Part shown: positions 8,359-17,721 of the stretch, piece by piece
Numbering within the stretch: position 1 is the first letter of the stretch
Layout of the letters: each line of letters starts with the position of its first letter
NCBI GenBank assembly: GCA_018780645.1
Contig: JADMJJ010000085.1
Span: 1 to 64,000 of the forward strand
DNA: 64,000 nucleotides
Source: Burkholderiaceae bacterium
GTDB lineage: Bacteria; Pseudomonadota; Gammaproteobacteria; Burkholderiales; Burkholderiaceae_C
Direction: 5' to 3'
Notes under the pieces: model-generated
Seen by the model: only the letters and a program-made list of their open reading frames with translations
Database searches by the model: none
What the model was told of the DNA's origin: nothing
Program-made: the position numbers and the translations under genes

Positions 8359-9246
8359 ATGAGCGAAATTTTTGGCATACCGGTACAGGCCTTTCTAGGC
8401 CAGCTGCTGCTGGGCCTGGTGAACGGCTCGTTCTACGCCATGCTGAGCCTGGGCCTGGCCGTCATCTTCGGCCTGCTGGGCATCGTCAACTTCGCGCATG
8501 GCGCGCTCTACATGATCGGGGCCTATGTGGCCTGGGTCAGCATGGAACACTTCGGCCTCAACTACTGGGCGGCGCTGGTGCTCGCGCCGCTGGTGGTGGG
8601 CGCTCTGGGCGTGCTGATCGAGCGCACCATGCTCAAGCAGCTCTACAAGCTGGATCCGCTCTACGGTCTGCTCTTGACCTTCGGCCTGGCGCTGATCTTC
8701 GAGGGCCTGTTCCGTGACCAGTTCGGCGTGTCGGGCCAGCAGTACGCGGTGCCCGATGCGCTGCAGGGCGCGACCAATCTCGGCTTCATGATCCTGCCCA
8801 ATTACCGCGCCTGGGTCGTCGTGGCCTCGCTGACGGTCTGCCTGGGCACCTGGTTCGTGATCGAGAAGACCAGCCTGGGCGCCACCCTGCGCGCTGGCAC
8901 CGAGAACCCTTCGCTGGTGCAGGCCTTCGGCATCAATGTGCCGGTGATGGTGACCCTGACCTATGCGGGCGGCGCCGCGCTGGCCGCGCTGGCCGGTGTG
9001 CTGGCCGCGCCCATCATCCAGATCACGCCGCTGATGGGCTCGAACCTGATCATTGTCGTGTTCGCGGTGGTTGTGATCGGCGGCATGGGCTCGATCCTGG
9101 GTTCCATCCTGACCGGCGTGATGCTGGGTCTGGTCGAGGGCCTGACCAAGGTGTTCTACCCCGAGGCGTCCAGCATCGTGGTGTTCGTGATCATGGCCAT
9201 CGTGCTGATGATTCGCCCGGCCGGCCTGTTCGGCAAGGAGAAATGA
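8359..9246 (+). CDS. livH: ABC transporter permease, LivH type
   Basis: A 295-aa integral membrane permease with multiple hydrophobic spans, the LGLAVIFGLLGIVNFAHGA signature of LivH near the N-terminus and GGMGSILGS near the C-terminus. It overlaps livM by 4 nt. Its start codon also overlaps the stop of a five-codon ORF (8345-8362, MSETP) that carries the better Shine-Dalgarno (GGAAGAAG), so translation may be coupled to that mini-ORF. Confidence 0.92.
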   Translation: MSEIFGIPVQAFLGQLLLGLVNGSFYAMLSLGLAVIFGLLGIVNFAHGALYMIGAYVAWVSMEHFGLNYWAALVLAPLVVGALGVLIERTMLKQLYKLDPLYGLLLTFGLALIFEGLFRDQFGVSGQQYAVPDALQGATNLGFMILPNYRAWVVVASLTVCLGTWFVIEKTSLGATLRAGTENPSLVQAFGINVPVMVTLTYAGGAALAALAGVLAAPIIQITPLMGSNLIIVVFAVVVIGGMGSILGSILTGVMLGLVEGLTKVFYPEASSIVVFVIMAIVLMIRPAGLFGKEK

Positions 9247-10190
9247 TGAGCTCGACCAAGAATTCGGGCCGCATGGCTTGGGGTGTGGTGCTGGCGCTGC
9301 TGATTGCGGCGCCCTTCATCGGCCTGTATCCGGTGTTCATGATGAAGGCGCTGTGCTTCGCCATCTTCGCCTGCGCCTTCAATCTGCTGCTGGGCTATAC
9401 CGGCCTGCTGTCTTTCGGCCACGCGGCCTATCTGGGCGCCGCGGCCTATGTCACCGGCTGGCTGGTGCGCAGCGCCGGCTGGTCGCCGGAGATGGGCCTG
9501 CTGGCCGGGGTGGTGATTGCCGCTGTGCTGGGCCTGGTGGTCGGCCTGATCGCCATCCGTCGCCAGGGCATCTATTTCGCGATGATCACGCTGGCAATGG
9601 CGCAGATGATTTACTTCGTCTGCCTGCAGGCGCCGTTCACCGGCGGCGAGGACGGCCTGCAGGGCGTGCCGCGCGGCACCCTGTTCGGCGTGCTGCCCTT
9701 GGCCAACGACACGGTGATGTATTTCTTCGTGCTGGCGGTGTTCGTGGCCGTGTTCCTGGCCATCATGCGCATCGTGCACTCGCCCTATGGCCAGGTGCTG
9801 AAGGCGATACGCGAGAACGAGCCCCGCGCCATTTCGCTGGGCTATCACGTCGACCGCTACAAGCTGCTGGCCTTTGTGCTGTCCACGGCCATCGCCGGCC
9901 TGGCCGGCTCGCTGAAGACCATCGTGCTGGGCTTTGCCACGCTGTCCGACGCGCATTGGTCGCTGTCCGGCGAGGTGGTGCTGATGACGCTCCTGGGCGG
10001 CATGGGCACGTTCGCCGGTCCGGTGGTCGGTGCCTTTACCATCATCGGCCTGCAGAACTTCCTGGCCGACCGCGTCGGCGCCTGGGTGACGGTGATCATT
10101 GGCGTGATCTTTGTCTTCTGCGTGCTGGCATTCCGGCGCGGCATCGTCGGCGAATTGCTGGCCTGGACGGAGCGTCGCAAGAGCCGGTGA
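9243..10190 (+). CDS. livM: ABC transporter permease, LivM type
   Basis: A 315-aa second permease. LivM features are FAIFACAFNLLLGYTGLLSFGH near the N-terminus and LLGGMGTFAGPVVGA near the C-terminus, with alternating membrane spans. It is the last gene of the operon, starts inside livH (ATGATGA) and is followed by a terminator hairpin 24 nt downstream. Confidence 0.92.
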   Translation: MMSSTKNSGRMAWGVVLALLIAAPFIGLYPVFMMKALCFAIFACAFNLLLGYTGLLSFGHAAYLGAAAYVTGWLVRSAGWSPEMGLLAGVVIAAVLGLVVGLIAIRRQGIYFAMITLAMAQMIYFVCLQAPFTGGEDGLQGVPRGTLFGVLPLANDTVMYFFVLAVFVAVFLAIMRIVHSPYGQVLKAIRENEPRAISLGYHVDRYKLLAFVLSTAIAGLAGSLKTIVLGFATLSDAHWSLSGEVVLMTLLGGMGTFAGPVVGAFTIIGLQNFLADRVGAWVTVIIGVIFVFCVLAFRRGIVGELLAWTERRKSR

Positions 10191-10214
10191 CTGCTGCCGA
10201 CCCCTTCAGAAACA

Positions 10215-10240
10215 ACAAAGCCCGCCGAAGCGGGCTTTGT
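10215..10240. terminator. bidirectional terminator between livM and the PEP-CTERM locus
   Basis: An 11-bp perfect stem ACAAAGCCCGC / GCGGGCTTTGT with a CGAA tetraloop lies between two converging genes and can serve both. The T-runs are short. Confidence 0.8.
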
Positions 10241-10262
10241 TCATTCTGCGAGCGTCGTTCGA

Positions 10263-11063
10263 TCAGCCCCGCTTGCGGCGGCTGGCGGCGAACAGACCGG
10301 CCAGCGCGACGCCGGCCAGCGCCAGGCTGCCGGGTTCGGGCACGGCGCCGGTGCCGACGATCACGGTGATCTCACTGCGGGCGAGCACAGCGCCTTGGGC
10401 ACCTATGGCTTCGAGGAAGAACGAGTAGTTGCCATTGGCATTCGGATTGAAGGAACCGTTGTCGAAGAAGTCCAAATTCCAGGAGTTCTGAACTAGGTTG
10501 TTCGCGGCCTTCAAGCTGTTGTAGTCAGCCAGGGCAGCAGCCAGTGTGCCGCCGGTGGCCTCGGTACCGTTACCTTGGGTGGTTCCATTGTTGCCGAACG
10601 AGTGATCCCACAGTGCAAGACCTCCTGCGGCGGGGTTGGGGTTCACGTCATTGATCAGATCGAAGGTCGTGAAAGTGGTGCCGAAACCAGCGTTGTAGTC
10701 AATCCCGATTCGATAGGAATATGCGCTGATGTTGGCCGTGCCACTATTGATCGACCATTCGAAATTCCAGGCCGCACGGGTGCCGCCGAGAGCGCCACCG
10801 GACGTGTAGCCACCGGTCGCATGGTCGTAGGTGCCGTCGCCATTGCTGTTGAAGACATTGGCCGGCAGGGCGTAGCGCTGCTTGGCGCGCAAGCCGAGCT
10901 CGATGCCGGAGCCGGTGCCGACGGTGAAGCCGCCGTTGGCATTGCCACCGCCGAAGATCACGGCATTGGTCACGTTCTGGTCGTAGGCCAGCGCCGCATG
11001 GGCGCCGGTGGAAAGTGCCGTAACAGCAGCGAGCGCGATTGCCTTGAGGAACAGGTTCTTCAT
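10263..11063 (-). CDS. PEP-CTERM sorting-domain protein
   Basis: A 266-aa secreted protein: signal peptide MKNLFLKAIALAAVTALSTG with cleavage near AHA, a low-complexity Gly/Asn/Thr-rich beta-type domain, and a C-terminal PEP-CTERM signal (VPEPGSLALAGVALAGLF followed by SRRKRG). PEP-CTERM tails are recognised by an exosortase at the cytoplasmic membrane; no exosortase is in this window. The start at 11063 puts the signal peptide at the N-terminus; the 12 codons upstream do not look coding. Part of the same-strand PEP-CTERM locus as PrsT. Function unknown. Confidence 0.88.
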   Translation of the reverse strand: MKNLFLKAIALAAVTALSTGAHAALAYDQNVTNAVIFGGGNANGGFTVGTGSGIELGLRAKQRYALPANVFNSNGDGTYDHATGGYTSGGALGGTRAAWNFEWSINSGTANISAYSYRIGIDYNAGFGTTFTTFDLINDVNPNPAAGGLALWDHSFGNNGTTQGNGTEATGGTLAAALADYNSLKAANNLVQNSWNLDFFDNGSFNPNANGNYSFFLEAIGAQGAVLARSEITVIVGTGAVPEPGSLALAGVALAGLFAASRRKRG

Positions 11064-11271
11064 TCTTTTGGCCCCGATTGAGTGGTGGGTTGAGGACACC
11101 GCTCAACTGCAAGGCGCGGTTCCAATTCGGTGCCCAAGCACGAACAGGCTCAGGCACTGACTCTGGACGCATAAATCGAGCCAAGCACTCAAGTGCTTGA
11201 TTTCAATAGATTTCTACTTTTTGGCACGACGACACCGTAAACAATGCCGACAGTCCGAGTTCGGGTTTTCC
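11064..11271. other. 208-bp intergenic region with a palindrome
   Basis: Regulatory space upstream of the small PEP-CTERM gene. Apart from the 18-bp palindrome described separately I see no gene and no convincing sigma70 or sigma54 promoter (a GGGCAC / TTGG pair has the wrong spacing for sigma54). Confidence 0.5.
11182..11199. promoter_or_regulatory. 18-bp perfect palindrome, possible operator
   Basis: CAAGCACT-CA-AGTGCTTG has 8-bp perfect arms. It lies about 120 nt upstream of the PEP-CTERM start codon and about 75 nt downstream of the prsT stop. No T-run follows on either strand, so an operator is more likely than a terminator. Confidence 0.45.
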
Positions 11272-14076
11272 TTAGCTGCCCAAGGTCTTCAGCAACTGCG
11301 CCACTTCCTCCTGCCGCGGGTAGCCCTTGCCAAGCGCCGACAGCTTTTTCAGCTCGACCCGGGCCGCCGCTGCGTTGCCGGACTGCGCATGCATCCGGGC
11401 CAGGCCCAAGCGGTAGTCGGGCACCTCTGGGGCGAGGGCAACGACCTTGGTCTGCAGGTCCACGGCCTTGCTGAAGTCTTTGGCGTCGGCGTAGCTGAGC
11501 GCCAGCGTGTCCATCAGCGCCGCGCGATCCGGGGCCAGCTTGACCGCTTTTTCCGCCAGGGCCACGGCGCCGGGCTTGCCTTGCTTGACCAGCAGATAGG
11601 CGAGATTGTTGAGGGCCAGCACGTTGTCGGGCATCAGCCTGATCACCTCGCGGTAGCGGGCCTCGGCCAGCGCGAGCTGACCCTGACCGAGTGCGACGTC
11701 GCCCAGGTGAAGGGTGAACCGCGCGTCGTCAGGGTGGGACTTCAGCCAGGCCTCGGCCATCTGCTGGGCCTCGGCGGTCTTCTTGCCGGACTGCAGGGCC
11801 TGATGCAGGCGGGGTGCCAACTCCGCCGAGCCAGGTTTGGTCATGGCTTTGCGGAAGGCCGCCGCGGCCGCGTCGTGCTTCTGCTGGCTCAGCTCGATCT
11901 CGGCCTCGAACACATAGCCCAGCGGCACGTCGGGCAGCTGCGCCTGCACCCGCCGGGCAATCGCCAGCGCCTGCGCCGGCTGCTTCTCGCGCATGGCCAG
12001 CGCGATGCCGGCGCGCTGCACATCCAGATTGCCGGGTGCCAGCTCCATCGCCCGGCGCACGCTGGCGGCGGCGGCCACGCCATCCTTGGCCGCCTGATGA
12101 GCCTCGGCTAGGCGCAGCTGGGGTCGTGGCGATTTGGGCTCCAGCGCGGCCATCTTGTTGAAGGTCGAGACGGCTTGGTTCAAGTCACCGGCGAGTTGCT
12201 GCGCGCGACCGAGACGGTCCATCAGCTCAAGGTTGTTGGGCACCGCGGCGACGGCGCTCTGCGCGGCCGACAGGGCGAGCTTTGGGTCGCCGGCAGAAGC
12301 ATAGAGGTCGATCAAAGCGGCGCGTGGCGCCACGGCACTGGGTTGGGCCTTGATGGCCACGTTGAGCCGGGCGACGACCTCATCCTGGCTGCCACCGCTG
12401 CGCGCCGTCAGTTCGGCCAGCGCCATTTGCGCATGGACATTGCCCGCCTCGCGCTGCACCACGGCCTCCAGTCGGGCACGGGCCGCATCGGGCTTGCCTT
12501 CACTGACATCGAGCGAGGCCAGGCCGAGGATGGCCGGGAAGAAGTTGGCATCCTTGCTCAGGGATTGCTCGAAGCTCTTGCGTGCGGCGACGCTATCCTG
12601 GCGTTGCAGCGCTATGCGGCCACGCAGCAGGTCGGGCAGGGCATGCTTGGGACGTTTGGCGGCCAGCGCATCAACGGCCTTCAGCGCCCCATCGAACTCC
12701 CGCTTGCGCATGCGCTCGCTGATCAGGGCCAGGTCGGCACTGGTGCCGGCGTCGGACTTGGCGATGCTCTCCAACTCGCCCAATGCGGCCGCTCCCTGGC
12801 CCTGGCCCAGCCTTGCCATCGCAGCCGAGGCCTGAATGCGTTTGTCGTCGGGCTTGAGCTTGGCCGCGCGCGAAAAGCTTGCCTCGGCCGCCTTGGCATC
12901 GCCCGACATCAGCTGCGCCCGACCCTGCAGCACCAGCAGGCCGGCATCCGAGGACTCGTCGGCGCCGAGCAAGGGCTTCAGCGTGGCCAGGGCCTTGTCC
13001 GCCTGGCCGCTGCCCAGATAGAGCTGGGCCAGCAGGCTGCGCGGCGGCACGGCCTTGGGCGCGGCCTGGACGGCTCTGACGAGCAATACCTCTGCCTGGG
13101 GTATGGCCTTGAGCTTGACCTCCGCCTGGCCGGCCAGCATCAGCACATGCGGATTGTTCGGCGCGCCGCGCAGCAGGGCCTCGGTGATCTCGCGCGCCCG
13201 TTTGGCATCGTCTTTGCGCAAGGCCTGGGCGGCCTCGAAGTACTGGGTCTGCGGATGCTGGGGCAGGACCTTCTTGAGCTCCAGCAGTTGGCGGTCGGCG
13301 GCCTCGAAGTCGCGCTGCTCGAGCAGCATTGACAGCAGGGCCGCATGGGCCTGCGCCAGATCCGGTTGCAGGCGCAGCGCCTCGCGGTAGGCGGCCATCG
13401 CTGCCGCCGCATCGACGGGCACGGCCTGGGCCAGCAGATCGCCCTTGAAACCCCAGGCCAGGGCGTGGGTGGGTTTGGCGGCCAGCAAGGCGTCGATCAG
13501 GGTCAGCGCGGCCGCGCTGTCGCCCTGAGCCGCGGCAAAGCGGGCCTTGAGCATGATGGCCGGCGGATAGCCGGGTGCGCGTTTCAGGGCACTCTCGATC
13601 GCTGCGTCGGCGGCCTTGGCCGCTTCCGGGAGTTTGCCGGCCTGGTGGCCGGCCCGATGGGCGATGGCCAGCTGAGTGTGCAGTTCGGCGGCGGCAGCCC
13701 CGTCTTTCAGCTCCTCCTTGCCGTACTGCTGCAGCAAGGGCGCAAAGGATCTTTGCGCGACCATCGCGGCGGCCAGCAGCGGCAGCACCTCATCCCTGGG
13801 ATGGCTGGCCTCCAATGCGCGGCGCAGCTCGATCTCGGCGCCTGCCGCATTGCCGGTTTGGAGCAGCACCTTGCCCAAAAGAAAGCGACCGGCGGCGGAT
13901 TTCGGATCCTTCTGCAGCAGGTTCTTCAGCTCTATCGTCGCCGCGGCGGTGTCGTTCTTGGCCAGGTAGCCGTTGGCCGAGGCGAGCAACTCCTTCTCCG
14001 AACTGCCCCCGCAGGCCGAGAGGATCACGAGCATGCTGAGCAGCAGCGTCTTGCCTGCCCGAAGTGCGACGGTCAT
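11272..14076 (-). CDS. prsT: PEP-CTERM system TPR-repeat lipoprotein PrsT
   Basis: A 934-aa lipoprotein: signal peptide with lipobox LSAC (Cys about residue 21), then around twenty TPR-like repeats to the C-terminus (for example ELKNLLQKDPKSAAGRFLLG and LALNNLAYLLVKQGKPGAV). Length and architecture fit the PrsT family, which accompanies exosortase/PEP-CTERM systems and exopolysaccharide loci. The start at MTVALRAG is supported by GGGAG 7 nt upstream. It lies 98 nt downstream of the large PEP-CTERM gene on the same strand. Probably a periplasmic or outer-membrane scaffold for PEP-CTERM substrate export or assembly; exact role not established. Confidence 0.88.
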   Translation of the reverse strand: MTVALRAGKTLLLSMLVILSACGGSSEKELLASANGYLAKNDTAAATIELKNLLQKDPKSAAGRFLLGKVLLQTGNAAGAEIELRRALEASHPRDEVLPLLAAAMVAQRSFAPLLQQYGKEELKDGAAAAELHTQLAIAHRAGHQAGKLPEAAKAADAAIESALKRAPGYPPAIMLKARFAAAQGDSAAALTLIDALLAAKPTHALAWGFKGDLLAQAVPVDAAAAMAAYREALRLQPDLAQAHAALLSMLLEQRDFEAADRQLLELKKVLPQHPQTQYFEAAQALRKDDAKRAREITEALLRGAPNNPHVLMLAGQAEVKLKAIPQAEVLLVRAVQAAPKAVPPRSLLAQLYLGSGQADKALATLKPLLGADESSDAGLLVLQGRAQLMSGDAKAAEASFSRAAKLKPDDKRIQASAAMARLGQGQGAAALGELESIAKSDAGTSADLALISERMRKREFDGALKAVDALAAKRPKHALPDLLRGRIALQRQDSVAARKSFEQSLSKDANFFPAILGLASLDVSEGKPDAARARLEAVVQREAGNVHAQMALAELTARSGGSQDEVVARLNVAIKAQPSAVAPRAALIDLYASAGDPKLALSAAQSAVAAVPNNLELMDRLGRAQQLAGDLNQAVSTFNKMAALEPKSPRPQLRLAEAHQAAKDGVAAAASVRRAMELAPGNLDVQRAGIALAMREKQPAQALAIARRVQAQLPDVPLGYVFEAEIELSQQKHDAAAAAFRKAMTKPGSAELAPRLHQALQSGKKTAEAQQMAEAWLKSHPDDARFTLHLGDVALGQGQLALAEARYREVIRLMPDNVLALNNLAYLLVKQGKPGAVALAEKAVKLAPDRAALMDTLALSYADAKDFSKAVDLQTKVVALAPEVPDYRLGLARMHAQSGNAAAARVELKKLSALGKGYPRQEEVAQLLKTLGS

Positions 14077-14174
14077 CGAAACTCCCTGTTGTTGGTTCCC
14101 TTCGCGATTGTGGGAGCAAAACATCCCCGACCGCACCACCCAGGCCGGGGAGGGACTCGGGGTTTAACCTGTTT

Positions 14175-17100
14175 TCAGGCTTCGCCGTGCGGTTTGCCAC
14201 GCCGCATCCGAAAGCCCATCACGCAGATGCCGGCCAGCAGCAGGCTGGCGATGCCTGGCTCGGGCACAGGCATCGGTGTGAAGTGCAGCATCAGGTCATT
14301 GCCCTGGGCGTAGACGCTGAAGGTGCCTCCGTTGATCGGGTTCAGGAAGGCGCTGGTGTCGATCTTGAACACATTGGCGTCAAAACCGGTGATGCCCAGG
14401 GCGCTGTGTATCAGCACGAAATCCTGCAGCTTGCTAGGGTCGAAGTTGAGCGCCTGGCCGGCCGTGTTGCCCAGATTCAGGGTCGCAATCTCGAGGCGGA
14501 ACTGGGTCGAGGGGGTGGTGCCGGCCTCGATGGTCAGCTCACCAAGATTGTCCACATAGTCGTAGCCCACGCCCGGTGCGCCGTTGACGTCATTCAGCTC
14601 GTAGCGGTAGCTGCCACCCTCGCCGATGATGAAGCCGTTGACGATGGCCAGACCGGGGCTGTTGCCCGGCGAGAAGGTGCCGCCCTCGGTCACGTTGACG
14701 GCGCCGAACACGCCGGAGCCATGCAGCACGCTACCGAAGTTGACATTGGTGCGGCCGCTCATCTTGCCGTTGTTGACGAGCAGCGCGCCGTTCAGCTCGA
14801 AGGTCGTGCCGCTGGCCGTGCTCATCGTGCCGCCGGCGTAGACATAGGTGCGCGAGCCGCCGCCGAGCACCATCGCGCCGCCGCTATTGGCCAGCGTGCC
14901 GCCGCTGTTGACCTTGATCACGCCGTCGCTGGTGAAGTCCACCGTGGACAGGGTGCTGTTGACCAGGATGCTGCCGCTGCTGGTGTTGCCTCCGCCGTTG
15001 ATGCTGGCGGCCGCGCCGTTGACCAGCTTGCCGCCGTTGCTGAAGTTGCTGAACTGGGCCGCACCCAGCTGCTGCAGGGTGGTGCTGTTGTAGGTGGTGA
15101 CGGCATTGAAGGCATTGCTGCTGCCGGCCATCAAGGTGTGGGTGCCCGGGCCGCGCAGAAAGCCGTTGTTGACGGTGGCGTTGCTGTACTCCGCCGCGCC
15201 GCCGGTGGCCACCACCACCGCGCCGCTGCCCAGCGCCATCACGCCATTCTCGAAGCGCAGCGTGGCGCCATTGCCGGCCTGATAGCCGGTGCCGTTCGAG
15301 TTGCCCTGCAGCACCAGACGCCCGGCATTGACGGCAAAGCTGCCACTGAAACCCGACGCGCCAGTGAGAACCAGCTCGCCGGCACCGTTCTTGATGAAGC
15401 TGCCCGCGCCGGCCAACAGGCCGCCGTAGCTGCCGTTGCCGGCCTGGGCCACCGTCAAGCTGCCGCCGGCCAGGTTGACGCTGCCGCCATTACCGGCCAG
15501 GCCGCCGATGGTTTCGCTGAAGCCGTTCAGATTGAACGCGCCGCCGCTCAGGGTGACGACGCTGCTGTCGGCCATCTGGTGGCTGCGCGCCAGCGACGCG
15601 ATGCCGCCGTTGATCTGCAGTGCCCCGCCCAGCGCGTTGGTGCCAACGGCCTTGTTGAAGGCCAGGGTGCCGGCGTTCACGGTCATGCCGACGCCGGTGC
15701 TGGTGTTGTGGTTGGTGGTATCCGTCACGCCGTAGCCGATGGTGAGTAGGGCTGTGCCGTTCTTGGCCAGCGTGCCGGTGCCGTTGAACGCGCCCTGCAG
15801 GACGCTGTCGGCGTTGCCGTTGCCCACGCCCAGCGTGCTGCCGGCGGTGAAGTTGAGGCTGGAGACCGACGCGCCGGACAGGGCGGCGAAGCTCTGGTCG
15901 AAGCCGATGTGCAGGGCCGCGCCGGCACCGCTCAGCTGCACGCTGCTGTTGACCGGAGCGCCATTCAGCGTGCCGATGCGCAGACTGCCGGCCAGCACGT
16001 CGATCAGGCCGGTGAAGTCGCCGCCGCCGGCCATCGTGAACTGGCCGGAGCCGACCTTGTTGAGCTTGCCGCTGCCGGTGACGGCACCGCTGTAGGTGTT
16101 GCTGGTATTGGCCGAGCCGAAGGTAATGGACCCGGTCGAGACGGCCACGATGCCGCCGCTGCCGCTGAGCGCGGCCAGCTTGACGTCCTTGCCATTGGCA
16201 TCGAGCATGCCGCCGTTGACGATGTGGCTGCTGGCGGCCGAGAAGCTGCCGTTGTTGCCGGCGCGCAAGGTGCCTGTCTGCACCGTGGTCAGCCCGGTGT
16301 AGGTGCTGGTGCCGTCGAGTATCAGCGCGTCGGGCCCGGCCTTGACCAGGCTCAGCACGCCGCTGGCACCGTTCTGTATCGTCCCGGCAAAGGTCGTCGG
16401 CGCATGGTTGACACCGCCGTCATGGGTCAGATACAGCGTGGCGTTGCCGGTGGCGCCTTCAATCACGCCGGTGCCGGTGAGTTCGGCCAGATTGGCGTTG
16501 TGGCCGTTCAGGCGGAAGGTGCCGTCGAGGTCCACCACCGCAGCCTGGGAGAAGCCGCCGCCCTGCATATTGAACAGGCCACCGCTCGACACCGTGATCT
16601 TGCCGACCAGGGTGCCGCCGTTTTGCAGATTGAAGACACCCAGTCCGCCGACGACCAACTGGCTCATGCTCAACGATCCACCGCCCAGCGAGTAGCTGCC
16701 CTGTGCCAGGCCATCGCCGACATAGACCGAGCTGGCCGTGACCACGCCGCCGCTCTGGTTGAAGTTGCCGGTGCCCTTGAGGGCCACCGTGATGGTGTCG
16801 CCGGCCAGCACGCCGCCCGACATGGCGTAGGTGCCGGAGCTGCCGGTCTCCATGCCCAGGTTCAGATAGGCCGGTGAGTAGCCGCCAGGAAAGCCGTAGC
16901 CGCCCTGGTAGTACTGGCCTTGGTTGTAGACCGTACCGCCGGTCTGGGTGAAGGTGCCGCCACCGGCGACGCCTATGTTCAGGTCCCAGGCGCCTATGCT
17001 GCCGCCATAGAGGTTGTAGAAGTTCTGGGTCGAGGCCTTGCCGACATTTAGCGTGTTCAGATTCACCTCGCCGGCATGCTGGTTGTAGCGGTTCATGATG

Positions 17101-17474
17101 GACGTCGAGCCCACCGTCAGCGTGTCGGCCCGCAGTTTGGACGCCGCATTCGTCTGGTTGACGATCATGAAGCCGTTGATGCCCGACGAGTTGAGCGTCA
17201 CCGAGTTGAGGCTGTTGTTGGCGTCGTAGGCGGCATTCAGATTGACGTTCAGGTCTATCGTGCCCGGCGTCGGCGAGTGAAAGCCGAGGAACACATCGTC
17301 GCCTCCGGTCGGGGCGCCGCCAGGGTTCCAGTTGCTGCCGGTGGCCCATAGGCCGTTGTTGGCGCCGAAGTAGGTGCGAGTGGCGGCCGGGGCGGTGGAG
17401 CAGGCCAGCAGCAGGGCGGGGATCAGGGCCAGGCGGTGCACGGTCTGGGAGCGGAGCAGGTGTTTGGATTTCAT
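14175..17474 (-). CDS. large passenger-repeat PEP-CTERM protein (autotransporter-like beta-helix)
   Basis: A 1099-aa secreted protein. Signal peptide about residues 1-30 (ALIPALLLACSTAPAA), then a long series of Gly/Asn/Thr-rich strand repeats typical of autotransporter-associated beta-strand domains (for example STYTGLTTVQTGTLRAGN, LSGGAFNLNGFSETIGG). Instead of a beta-barrel translocator, the C-terminus carries a PEP-CTERM signal: VPEPGIASLLLAGICVMGF then RMRRGK. Likely a cell-surface or matrix beta-helix adhesin anchored through exosortase processing. ATG 17474 places the signal peptide first; the Shine-Dalgarno is weak. A 76-aa gene ends 16 nt upstream, so the two are probably cotranscribed. 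Confidence 0.87.
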   Translation of the reverse strand: MKSKHLLRSQTVHRLALIPALLLACSTAPAATRTYFGANNGLWATGSNWNPGGAPTGGDDVFLGFHSPTPGTIDLNVNLNAAYDANNSLNSVTLNSSGINGFMIVNQTNAASKLRADTLTVGSTSIMNRYNQHAGEVNLNTLNVGKASTQNFYNLYGGSIGAWDLNIGVAGGGTFTQTGGTVYNQGQYYQGGYGFPGGYSPAYLNLGMETGSSGTYAMSGGVLAGDTITVALKGTGNFNQSGGVVTASSVYVGDGLAQGSYSLGGGSLSMSQLVVGGLGVFNLQNGGTLVGKITVSSGGLFNMQGGGFSQAAVVDLDGTFRLNGHNANLAELTGTGVIEGATGNATLYLTHDGGVNHAPTTFAGTIQNGASGVLSLVKAGPDALILDGTSTYTGLTTVQTGTLRAGNNGSFSAASSHIVNGGMLDANGKDVKLAALSGSGGIVAVSTGSITFGSANTSNTYSGAVTGSGKLNKVGSGQFTMAGGGDFTGLIDVLAGSLRIGTLNGAPVNSSVQLSGAGAALHIGFDQSFAALSGASVSSLNFTAGSTLGVGNGNADSVLQGAFNGTGTLAKNGTALLTIGYGVTDTTNHNTSTGVGMTVNAGTLAFNKAVGTNALGGALQINGGIASLARSHQMADSSVVTLSGGAFNLNGFSETIGGLAGNGGSVNLAGGSLTVAQAGNGSYGGLLAGAGSFIKNGAGELVLTGASGFSGSFAVNAGRLVLQGNSNGTGYQAGNGATLRFENGVMALGSGAVVVATGGAAEYSNATVNNGFLRGPGTHTLMAGSSNAFNAVTTYNSTTLQQLGAAQFSNFSNGGKLVNGAAASINGGGNTSSGSILVNSTLSTVDFTSDGVIKVNSGGTLANSGGAMVLGGGSRTYVYAGGTMSTASGTTFELNGALLVNNGKMSGRTNVNFGSVLHGSGVFGAVNVTEGGTFSPGNSPGLAIVNGFIIGEGGSYRYELNDVNGAPGVGYDYVDNLGELTIEAGTTPSTQFRLEIATLNLGNTAGQALNFDPSKLQDFVLIHSALGITGFDANVFKIDTSAFLNPINGGTFSVYAQGNDLMLHFTPMPVPEPGIASLLLAGICVMGFRMRRGKPHGEA

Positions 17475-17490
17475 GGTGAGCTTTTTCGGG

Positions 17491-17721
17491 TCAGGGGTTG
17501 ATGGACGTGATGCGGCCGGGGGCGGGCGTCGCATCCAGCGTCGCCTGTTGTTGCTCGAATGCCAGACAGGCCAGCAGGGCCTGGCCATTCGCGAAGTCAT
17601 GGCGCCTGCCGCTCAGCACATGCTCGAGCCGGCCGGCCAGACGATCGGGATGTTGCGGGTCTATGGCCAGCAGCTTGATCGCGTAGACGCAGGCGCTGGG
17701 CAGTACGGGGAGGGCGCTCAT
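17491..17721 (-). CDS. 76-aa conserved-type small protein upstream of the PEP-CTERM gene
   Basis: A 76-aa ORF without signal peptide. Its middle, YAIKLLAI then GRLEHVLSGRRHDFANGQALLACL, follows a pattern I recall from small uncharacterised Burkholderiales proteins (beta strand, G-x-[VL]-E-H-V-x-S-G, Phe, Leu-Leu-x-x-Leu). It has a poor Shine-Dalgarno. It is the promoter-proximal gene of the PEP-CTERM transcription unit and is divergent from the large regulator. The family resemblance is from memory and should be treated as tentative. Confidence 0.6.
   Translation of the reverse strand: MSALPVLPSACVYAIKLLAIDPQHPDRLAGRLEHVLSGRRHDFANGQALLACLAFEQQQATLDATPAPGRITSINP

Noticed and set aside
11100-11150. 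Possible sigma54 promoter for the small PEP-CTERM gene
   Set aside because: On the minus strand GGGCAC and TTGG occur together but with a one-base-short spacer and no GC at -12.
14175-17474. Dense internal repetition, first suspected to be a tandem DNA repeat or CRISPR
   Set aside because: The repetition is at protein level (beta-strand Gly/Asn/Thr repeats), irregular in length, and within one intact frame; there are no constant direct repeats with unique spacers.
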